Assembly (NCBI GenBank): GCA_001914235.1
Contig: MQUF01000002.1
Location: forward strand, 248,001 to 312,000
From: Desulfobulbaceae bacterium DB1
Lineage (GTDB): Bacteria; Desulfobacterota; Desulfobulbia; Desulfobulbales; SURF-16
Length of the DNA stretch: 64,000 nucleotides
Reading direction: 5' to 3'
A program made the position numbers and the translations under genes. Position 1 is the stretch's first letter; each line of letters opens with the position of its first letter. Of the stretch, positions 7,720 to 13,996 are shown in pieces. Under the pieces are notes generated by a model. It ran no database searches. It worked only from the letters and a program-made list of their open reading frames with translations, and was not told where the DNA came from.

Positions 7720-8058
7720 TTAACCTGCGATTATTTCATTGAGACCTGCAACTACGAGATCTAATTCCCTGGCGGTGGCTTTACCGATTTTTTCCCCAAG
7801 GCGATTGATTGACAGCGTTCTGATCTGGCTGATTTTCACCCAGGATTTTTTAGGAAGTTTTACTCCGTCAAGCTCCAGGGTTAACGGAAAAGCAGCTTTT
7901 TGCGGCTGGCTTGTTATTGCAACAGCGATCACTGTTCCTGAGTGTTTATTGAAAACATCCTGGCTCAGGATAAGCACAGGCCTGAGACCCGCCTGTTCAT
8001 GGCCGATAGTTGGATTTAAATTTGCCCAATAAATGTCGCCCCTTAATATTCCGGCCAT
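7720..8058 (-). CDS. mazF: MazF/PemK-type toxin endoribonuclease (112 aa)
   Basis: The protein starts [17 protein letters not shown] and continues [21 protein letters not shown] and [12 protein letters not shown], the standard order of MazF toxins. This family cuts mRNA at short sequence motifs unless bound by its antitoxin. Length is typical. The gene overlaps the end of the upstream antitoxin gene by 16 bp, as in most type II modules. The pair sits inside the CRISPR-Cas locus between the csx20-like gene and higA. It could stabilise the locus or act with it; no direct link is visible. Confidence 0.93.
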   Translation of the reverse strand: MAGILRGDIYWANLNPTIGHEQAGLRPVLILSQDVFNKHSGTVIAVAITSQPQKAAFPLTLELDGVKLPKKSWVKISQIRTLSINRLGEKIGKATARELDLVVAGLNEIIAG

Positions 8059-8285
8059 TCTTCTCTTTCCGTGGAAATTCCTTCGTCAGCAAGAGCCTGT
8101 TCAAATTCCGGATTCAATTTCGCGCATTCAACCGCTAAACGGTTTTGTTCGATCTTGTTCAGCTTTTCCCTGATCGCTTCCTGAATGGCCTTGCTCCGAT
8201 TTGGAAAAGCGCGGGATTTGACCAGAATATCAAGACGGTTCAAAATATCTTCTTCAATTGAGATAGCGATTTTTGCAGTTGCCAT
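8043..8285 (-). CDS. Ribbon-helix-helix antitoxin, partner of MazF (80 aa)
   Basis: The N-terminus ([16 protein letters not shown], then [14 protein letters not shown]) is a MetJ/Arc ribbon-helix-helix DNA-binding domain. The acidic C-terminal tail would wrap the toxin. The stop lies within the mazF start region (16-bp overlap). A strong GGAGGTGA ribosome binding site lies just upstream of the ATG, consistent with antitoxin made in excess. These antitoxins usually autoregulate their operon with the toxin as co-repressor. Confidence 0.9.
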   Translation of the reverse strand: MATAKIAISIEEDILNRLDILVKSRAFPNRSKAIQEAIREKLNKIEQNRLAVECAKLNPEFEQALADEGISTEREEWPEY

Positions 8286-8410
8286 GATCTCACCTCCTGG
8301 TATTACAATATATCATACCCAAATATTTGGCAACACCTACGGCAGAATGCAGGTTGGCAGTGTGCTCAATATTTTTTTTGCGCACACGGATGAATCCGCG
8401 CCCTGGTTCC

Positions 8411-8603
8411 CTACTGGACAAAGATGGCCCGCCAGAGAGCGGCGAACAGACCTGCGGGAACGGCCAGCAGGATCACAACACCCAGGCAGCCGCCCTTGCC
8501 GTTGCCGCCTTGCCCCTGCCCGCCTCTTTCTCGCATTCCTCGAACATGATATAATCGAGGGCGTTGTTGCGTCGAAGAGGTTGTCGTTGTTGTCGTTGGG
8601 CAT
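8411..8603 (-). pseudogene. Degenerate small membrane-protein gene
   Basis: Three frames in succession give a coherent small protein: MPNDNNDNLFDAT, then LDYIMFEECEKE, then GGNGKGGCLGVVILLAVPAG followed by LFAALWRAIFVQ and a stop. The last part is a single transmembrane helix after a Gly/Lys-rich linker. At least two frameshifts are needed, so the gene is probably dead (or the sequence has errors). The DYIMFEEC region is repeated at DNA level at 7633-7670, where it would read DYILFDEC. Product and function were not recognised. Confidence 0.4.
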
Positions 8604-8693
8604 GAGAACTCCCGTGTTGCAGGAATATTACCCAGTCCTCAAAAGGGTCAAAGTGAGGTCGGTATAAAAAACCATCATGAAGAGGTCAATATA

Positions 8694-8987
8694 ATGAACA
8701 CAATATTTAACCCGCCGCACCCCGGCGAAGTGCTCAGGGAAGAGATCCTGAAACCCTTGGGGCTTACCGTCACCATGGCGGCTCCGTTGCTTGGTATCAG
8801 CCGGAAGTCGCTTTCCAGGATTGTCAACTGCCAGGGAGGCATCACTCCCGAGATGGCAATCCGGCTGGAAATGGCATTCAAACCAAGCGCGGAATCGTGG
8901 CTGCGGCATCAGATCGCCTATGATTTGTGGCAGACCCGACAAAAGGTGAATTTTCATGTCAACCCCATTGGCGGCCATGGTAAGTAA
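8694..8987 (+). CDS. higA: HigA-like XRE-family antitoxin, orphan (97 aa)
   Basis: The protein opens NPPHPGEVLREEILKPLGLT, the hallmark start of HigA antitoxins, followed by a helix-turn-helix (MAAPLLGISRKSLSRIVNCQ) and the usual WLRHQIAYDLWQTRQ tail. A GAGGT ribosome binding site precedes the ATG. HigB normally lies directly upstream on the same strand, but no RelE-fold ORF is present at 8290-8690, so this looks like an orphan antitoxin. It is transcribed against the surrounding cas genes. It could be a solitary regulator or a remnant of a lost module. Confidence 0.88.
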   Translation: MNTIFNPPHPGEVLREEILKPLGLTVTMAAPLLGISRKSLSRIVNCQGGITPEMAIRLEMAFKPSAESWLRHQIAYDLWQTRQKVNFHVNPIGGHGK

Positions 8988-9176
8988 TCTTCATCCTCTA
9001 TAAATCTTTCCCGCAGTTCACTCCATAAACAGTGAAGGGCTGTGGCAGACCGACGGCAAGGTTTTGACATGAAAGTGAACATTTCCCACCGCCCAGGAAG
9101 GTGTCCTCCTTGGCGCGAAACTTCAGGTGTGCTTGAACTGAGGCCGACAGAATATTGTTCGCAAGATTTCACATTT
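8988..9176. other. Gene-free stretch with a higA-tail-like relic
   Basis: No convincing gene. At 9034-9063 the plus strand reads GLWQTDGKVLT and then a stop, echoing the DLWQTRQKV tail of higA about 115 bp earlier. Nearby, TTTTCATGTCAA (8951-8962) has a partial inverted counterpart, TTGACATGAAA, near 9063. It may be debris of a second antitoxin gene or of a rearrangement between higA and the downstream end of the CARF-RelE gene. Confidence 0.35.
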
Positions 9177-10313
9177 TCAAATATTCGCTCCAAAAAACTT
9201 ACCGGCAAGAATCTCAGCAATTCGGTTATTCTCCTCTTCGTTCCTCGCTGTTGTGGCAACAAGCAGGGAATACCCCTTGTCGGAGTTGACGTCTGTCACC
9301 ATGCACACATCTACTCTTTCTGTTTGAATATGCCCTCGGCATTCAACCCTTGAAAGCGATTTCACCCACTTCCTGCTCTTTGGCTGGAAATCACAACTGT
9401 TGAGCACCTCGGCCACAAAGGGGGAAAGAACCAATTTGTCAGCTATGTTTTTGAGGCGACTTTGCCCGTGATGTCCGATTGCTCCAAGGTTGATCTTCTT
9501 TCCTTTCGGAGGCATATCGGTGCGCAGTAAATCTTCCGGATAATCCGCCTTGAATTTCTCCCAGAAAAGAAATCCGAGCCCGCTCAGGGTTACCTGGTCG
9601 TCCGACTCCTCCACGAGAATATCGAACCGACGATCGTAAAAAGCTATCCCCTGTTTCCAGTCAGCCACGGGAATGGATGATTCCCGCTCAATGAAACGCA
9701 ACTTCCCTTCCACCTGGAAGATGATGTCATCGTCAAGAACAACGGGGAGCCCGGCCAGAGTGATCAAATCGTCTGAATCTTCATGAATGTAGCAAACCGG
9801 CTTATTGAAGAGCATGCCAGCAAGCGTGACATAAGGGACAACGCTCTTAAAACCTCCGGTTGGATTGAAGAGCGCGTCTTCATGCTCAAACCGCAGCAGA
9901 TAATCAAATAGATTCTTGAGCCCTTCCTTGCGGAATTTTAGACCGTCGGTCGCCTGCAAGCCGACAATGTTCTCGATGCGGACTGACTCTGCCGGGCAAA
10001 TGTTTCTCTCAACCAGAAAATCCCGTACGATCTCCGCGCAAAGCCGCCCGTCCAGCGTGTCCGTCGCGATAAGCTCTACCTTGTCATCACGGGACACATT
10101 CATGCGAACCAGGCTTTTGATTTCGGCGGAGGTTTCATTGAGGTCACCGGGCAAACGAAGAAGCTCAAGAGCGTCAAGAGCGCGGTCTTTCAATGCATTG
10201 ATTTCAGTTTCAAATTTTGCCCGCTCTGACAGCGGCACATGGCGCAACCGGTCGAAATCCATCCGGCGTTTGACCAGCACCGAGACGCCGCAGGTACAAA
10301 GATAGGTTTTCAT
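9177..10313 (-). CDS. CARF-RelE-like type III effector (378 aa)
   Basis: The start is placed at 10,313 (MKTYLCTCGVSVL), where AAGGACGG precedes the ATG and the csm5 stop lies 1 bp upstream; a longer frame running into csm5 is unlikely. The N-terminal CARF domain resembles the APE2256/TIGR02619 group: a TCGVS start and NPTGGFKSVVPYV with T152 of the ligand loop. Residues about 278-378 look like a RelE-fold toxin: NIADKLVLSPFVAEVLNS, a basic strand (SRKWVKSLSRVECRG) and a TTARNEEEN finish. I infer a cyclic-oligoadenylate-gated ribonuclease. No HEPN RxxxxH motif was seen. The CARF call is good; the RelE call is from pattern only. Confidence 0.75.
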   Translation of the reverse strand: MKTYLCTCGVSVLVKRRMDFDRLRHVPLSERAKFETEINALKDRALDALELLRLPGDLNETSAEIKSLVRMNVSRDDKVELIATDTLDGRLCAEIVRDFLVERNICPAESVRIENIVGLQATDGLKFRKEGLKNLFDYLLRFEHEDALFNPTGGFKSVVPYVTLAGMLFNKPVCYIHEDSDDLITLAGLPVVLDDDIIFQVEGKLRFIERESSIPVADWKQGIAFYDRRFDILVEESDDQVTLSGLGFLFWEKFKADYPEDLLRTDMPPKGKKINLGAIGHHGQSRLKNIADKLVLSPFVAEVLNSCDFQPKSRKWVKSLSRVECRGHIQTERVDVCMVTDVNSDKGYSLLVATTARNEEENNRIAEILAGKFFGANI

Positions 10314-10314
10314 T

Positions 10315-11697
10315 TTACCGTCCTTTTTTCCCGAACTTTTCAAGAAGGCTGGAAACATCCAAAGGGGAATTCGACTCTTTGCTCTTCCGGGTCTCCGCTT
10401 TCTTCTGGGGAGTCTCACGATTGTGAGTGCCGGGCGGCATCAGTTTGACCCAGCCGGCGGTCAGTTCCGTATTGTTCGCCCACTGGACAAGCTTTCTGGT
10501 TTTCGGCAGAAGTCCGCCATGCTGATCGTCATAGCTTTTCCCGGTTGTGGCATGGATCAGGGCGTTTTTATAGAGATCCGGCCAGAGTTTTTTAATGGCC
10601 ATGCCCATGGTCAGACTGAAAAAGCCCTCGTCCTTGCCGATCCGTAGCACCGGGCTGTCTGGCGTATTCTGCTTTTCTATTTCGGAGAGATGCGCGACTA
10701 CTCCAGTTTTCCCTTGCAGCCGGAAATATTCCTTTTCCGTTTGCAACAGGTCCGAGGCAAAAGCATGACAGCAGGCGAGAAAATTTTCCACCGTATCCTT
10801 GAATCTGGCTTCGCCATCTGCCGCCATTTTGGCAAGCTTGACCTTCCGCGATTTTTCGTCCTCCAGACCTGTTCCCGGCAGGGACAGCATCAAGTCGGGT
10901 TTCAGATATTCGTAATTGATGGTGAACGGTCGTGAAACATTAACCGGTTTGGAAGATGCCACTTTGATGCTCACGACCGAATCAAGAAGCTCACTGTCAC
11001 CAACGGCAAGAAATTTGAGCAGGTCGAATTTGGCGTCGTTTTTGGTGCGCAGAGCCTTTGCCTGGAAAGAGCCCTCAATTCTCGCAACGGCTTTATTGAG
11101 TTTGGTCTTTTGCCGTCGGTCTGGACGCTGTTGGTTTGCCACTTGCTTTATGTCTGTCTGCGAATCAGCCAGAAATTTTTTCAGTTCTGCTTCGAGAAAT
11201 TCCTGCAAGCTGGCATCGTTCAGCAAACGGGTATATAGCACAGCCGTCCTGATGGCCCCTTTGATCTCGCTGCCCGGCACATAGGGTCGCGCTGCCTGCT
11301 TGATGCAAGGGATAATTGTTTGGTCTGCCCAGAAGTTGGATGGCGCTGTCACTTCATAAGTCGCTCGGGACAACAACTCGGTAAAATTAAACCTCAAATT
11401 CTGCAAGTATTTCTTGAGAGTAAACTCTCTCAAGAGTTTCTTTTTCTCATCTTTAAGATGTTTTTTTTTGTTATACTCTTTTTCCCGCTTGATTCTTTGT
11501 TCCGCAACTTCAAGCTCTCTGCTCTTCTCGGCAATCCAGGTGGCAAAGCGTAGCGCCTCTTTCTGGCCGATGGCGGCAAAAATCCTGTCCGGTTCAAAGT
11601 AGAACAACTTTCCCTTATCTGCCAGGTAGCTCAGGCCGTTGTATTCCTCGCCGCAGCCTATATGGAGGGGGGAAAGAATTTTCAGTTGGTATTGCAT
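10315..11697 (-). CDS. csm5: Csm5, RAMP subunit of the type III-A complex (460 aa)
   Basis: Csm5 caps the 3' end of the crRNA in the Csm complex. It begins YQLKILSPLHIGCGEEYNG, the RAMP opening with LHIG, and has the YVPGSEIKGAIRTAVLYT loop found in Csm5 and related RAMPs. A charged insertion (LEVAEQRIKREKEYNKKKH) sits near residue 70. It overlaps csm4 by 16 bp, implying coupling. It is the last csm gene; the CARF-RelE gene follows at once. Confidence 0.95.
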   Translation of the reverse strand: MQYQLKILSPLHIGCGEEYNGLSYLADKGKLFYFEPDRIFAAIGQKEALRFATWIAEKSRELEVAEQRIKREKEYNKKKHLKDEKKKLLREFTLKKYLQNLRFNFTELLSRATYEVTAPSNFWADQTIIPCIKQAARPYVPGSEIKGAIRTAVLYTRLLNDASLQEFLEAELKKFLADSQTDIKQVANQQRPDRRQKTKLNKAVARIEGSFQAKALRTKNDAKFDLLKFLAVGDSELLDSVVSIKVASSKPVNVSRPFTINYEYLKPDLMLSLPGTGLEDEKSRKVKLAKMAADGEARFKDTVENFLACCHAFASDLLQTEKEYFRLQGKTGVVAHLSEIEKQNTPDSPVLRIGKDEGFFSLTMGMAIKKLWPDLYKNALIHATTGKSYDDQHGGLLPKTRKLVQWANNTELTAGWVKLMPPGTHNRETPQKKAETRKSKESNSPLDVSSLLEKFGKKGR

Positions 11698-12713
11698 GGA
11701 GCCCCTCCCTTGCCGGCCCAGACCGGATAGGCCAGGCCGTACTGGTAAATGGTCTGGCCAGCCAACTCCTTGACCGGGACGATGCCGCCGAAATGCGCTT
11801 GGCGGGTCATCGGCGAAATATAGGAACCGGGCATAAGATACATGACCCGCCGTTTCCAGATGTCGTCCCCGGCGAACTCCAGTCTGCTTTCCACAGTGGA
11901 ACGCACCGGCGCGATTGCATACCAGGATTTGCTATCAGCCAGAGATTCCTGCGGGATATAACGGGAAAGGGTGAAAAAGCCATCCCCTCCGGTAACGGTC
12001 TCGAACATTCTTTTTCCTTCGAGTTCAACTGTAAACCAATTCTTTCCGGTGCGGGCGTCTGCCCCTATCCCAGAATCGGCCAGATAGTTGAGCACCGACA
12101 GAAGAAGATCCGTTGCTTCGTCCGCAACTCTAAGCAAGAAATAAAGGCCGTGGCAGCAACGGAATCGGGCTTCATGGGAGTGAAACACATTGCCCGCCCC
12201 TGCGGTTGACCCGGCCAGCCGCTCAATGGAGTTTTGCTGCCGGACAGCGTTTGTTTGGAAACGCGGCGCGAGGTACAGCCCATCAAGGAAGGCCTGGAAA
12301 AGGACTTCTTCCCGTGGATCGTGCAGGATCCGCTGAAAAATATCCTGGGGTATCCACTGGATTTTCTTGAACTCCTTGTAGCGTTGCGCGCCGCGCACCA
12401 GAGAATATTTTTCCGAATGATAAATGCGCCGCTTCTCATCCGGTATAAGTCCCCGGAGTCTTGCGGCAGGTATCGGCTGGAGAATCGGGCGCGGCAGGAA
12501 ATAACGGAAACCCCGCGACGTTTCCCGGTATGGAAAGGCCGAACTGAAGAGAAAAGGAGGTTCTTTCTCCCGAAACCGGGCAAGCGACTCCAGCAATTGT
12601 TCAAGGCCGAAAAGGGTGCGGATGCCCCAACAGACCGCACCAAAAATGGTGTCGGAATGGATGGCCGGTGCAAAGGCCGAACGCGGAACCAGCCGTACAA
12701 TGTATTCTTTCAT
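11682..12713 (-). CDS. csm4: Csm4, RAMP subunit binding the crRNA 5' tag (343 aa)
   Basis: Csm4 holds the 5' handle of the crRNA next to Cas10. The protein has the Csm4 start (VRLVPRSAFAPAIHSDTIFGAVCWG), the central SAFPY element and the C-terminal SYISP segment with a glycine-rich loop. The ATG at 12,713 lies 2 nt after the csm3 stop and is preferred over the overlapping GTG at 12,719. Length is typical of Csm4. Confidence 0.94.
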   Translation of the reverse strand: MKEYIVRLVPRSAFAPAIHSDTIFGAVCWGIRTLFGLEQLLESLARFREKEPPFLFSSAFPYRETSRGFRYFLPRPILQPIPAARLRGLIPDEKRRIYHSEKYSLVRGAQRYKEFKKIQWIPQDIFQRILHDPREEVLFQAFLDGLYLAPRFQTNAVRQQNSIERLAGSTAGAGNVFHSHEARFRCCHGLYFLLRVADEATDLLLSVLNYLADSGIGADARTGKNWFTVELEGKRMFETVTGGDGFFTLSRYIPQESLADSKSWYAIAPVRSTVESRLEFAGDDIWKRRVMYLMPGSYISPMTRQAHFGGIVPVKELAGQTIYQYGLAYPVWAGKGGAPCNTN

Positions 12714-12715
12714 AA

Positions 12716-13555
12716 TCACTGACCCTTGGGATTTTGTGAAATCTCCGGAAAGATCGTATCGAATCGATCACGGAAATTCTGGGCGGTTTTCGCTTCCTCA
12801 TCGACTTTGACCGCCAAACCTGCCGAGTTGCCGCCGACATAGTGAGAACGGTCCCGGGCCTCGACCTTAATATTTTCAAACACGACCCGGCCTGAACCCC
12901 TTGTGCCCCCACCGCCAAGGTAGGTATCCTGAAGAAGCATCATGCCTTCGAATAGCAGCTTGAGGTGTTGTCGGTCAGTGGGCCGGTAAACATCATAAAC
13001 AAACTCGGCCTTGAATATTGAATCGGCTGGCACCCTTTCCATGTTGCGTGGATTGGCTCTGGAAGTCAGGCGGTCAATGGCGTTTTCCGTCTTGTTCTCC
13101 GTATAAATTTTTTCGCCAAGTTCTCGATCCCATTTTTCAATCTGTTTTTCATCCGGAAAGGCATCTCGGACGGTGAGGCGGGTGGGGCCGGGTATTTTTT
13201 CGGGATCTTTCAAAGTGTTTCCATGTGCCTCAGCGGCAAGCCCGAAGACGATTGAAATTTTTGAATTGCATTCTGGTTTGTTGCATGGGCCAGCTTTAAA
13301 TTCTTTCGTCTTTTTGTCTTGTTCTATATGCACACAGTCATGCGCCCATTCCAGAAGACTTCGCATCTTACCCTTGAGGGATGAGCCTGGAATATAGGGC
13401 ACGCCATTAATGGTGTTTTTGATCACCGGGTTATCAAGACCGCCGATATCGAAGCCCTCGTCAGTGCCGCCTATATGGAGGCCTGTCAGGAGTTTAATGT
13501 CTGCGGTGATGATGTATTTGCCAAGGAAAGAGAAATCAGGTTTGCTATTAGTCAT
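12716..13555 (-). CDS. csm3: Csm3, backbone RAMP and target-RNA nuclease (279 aa)
   Basis: Csm3 forms the filament of the Csm complex and cuts bound target RNA every six nucleotides. The catalytic aspartate is present as D41 in GGLDNPVIKN, and the PYIPGSSLKGKMRSLLEWA loop follows. The C-terminal GGGGTRGSGRV element is the conserved RAMP glycine-rich loop. The gene sits between csm2 (11 bp upstream) and csm4. Target RNA cleavage should therefore be functional, which also shuts off Cas10 activity after RNA release. Confidence 0.97.
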   Translation of the reverse strand: MTNSKPDFSFLGKYIITADIKLLTGLHIGGTDEGFDIGGLDNPVIKNTINGVPYIPGSSLKGKMRSLLEWAHDCVHIEQDKKTKEFKAGPCNKPECNSKISIVFGLAAEAHGNTLKDPEKIPGPTRLTVRDAFPDEKQIEKWDRELGEKIYTENKTENAIDRLTSRANPRNMERVPADSIFKAEFVYDVYRPTDRQHLKLLFEGMMLLQDTYLGGGGTRGSGRVVFENIKVEARDRSHYVGGNSAGLAVKVDEEAKTAQNFRDRFDTIFPEISQNPKGQ

Positions 13556-13566
13556 GGCGGCCTCCT

Positions 13567-13983
13567 CTAATTGCCCTTGTTTGTATCGAATTGCTTTTGG
13601 TATGCCACTACTGCGGTCATAAATTGGACAAACTGTCTGAAATCACCAACGGTTTTGATTTTGGCATTGTTACCGCCATCGCCGATGATGGTTTTCATGA
13701 GATCAAAAAAATTAGGGGTGACCAGTTTCCTAGCATGGGCATAGGCAAGATGGGGCAGCAGCATGTACAATTCAGGCGAATCAAATGCCTCAGCATTCTC
13801 TCTGCCTTGAACCTTCCGTTCAATCTGCTTAATGGATGTGAACAGCTTGCGGAGCTGGGCGGTTTTCATCTTCTCCATTCCCTTGGCTACAGTTTCAGCC
13901 CACTTCCCAGCCGGAGCGAACTCCTTGACCGTGACTTCGCTAAATGATGTTTTTCTTTTGATAGCGTCTATGATGTCATTCAT
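13567..13983 (-). CDS. csm2: Csm2, small subunit of the Csm complex (138 aa)
   Basis: Small all-helical subunit that lines the target RNA in the Csm filament. The sequence has the Csm2 pattern AQLRKLFTSIKQIERKV, then LLPHLAYAHARK and a C-terminal FRQFVQFMTAVVAYQKQF helix. It lies between cas10 and csm3 with short gaps. Its presence, together with csm3, csm4 and csm5, assigns the locus to subtype III-A. Confidence 0.95.
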   Translation of the reverse strand: MNDIIDAIKRKTSFSEVTVKEFAPAGKWAETVAKGMEKMKTAQLRKLFTSIKQIERKVQGRENAEAFDSPELYMLLPHLAYAHARKLVTPNFFDLMKTIIGDGGNNAKIKTVGDFRQFVQFMTAVVAYQKQFDTNKGN

Positions 13984-13996
13984 CTGTTCATCCTCC

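Noticed and set aside
8337-8603. A continuous 88-residue minus-strand frame as an intact gene
   Set aside because: Only its first 13 residues look like protein; the coherent continuation lies in two other frames, so it is treated as a pseudogene.
8648-8666. AGGTCGGT near 8660 as a degenerate CRISPR repeat
   Set aside because: Only 8-9 bases match the repeat end; no other part of the repeat is present.
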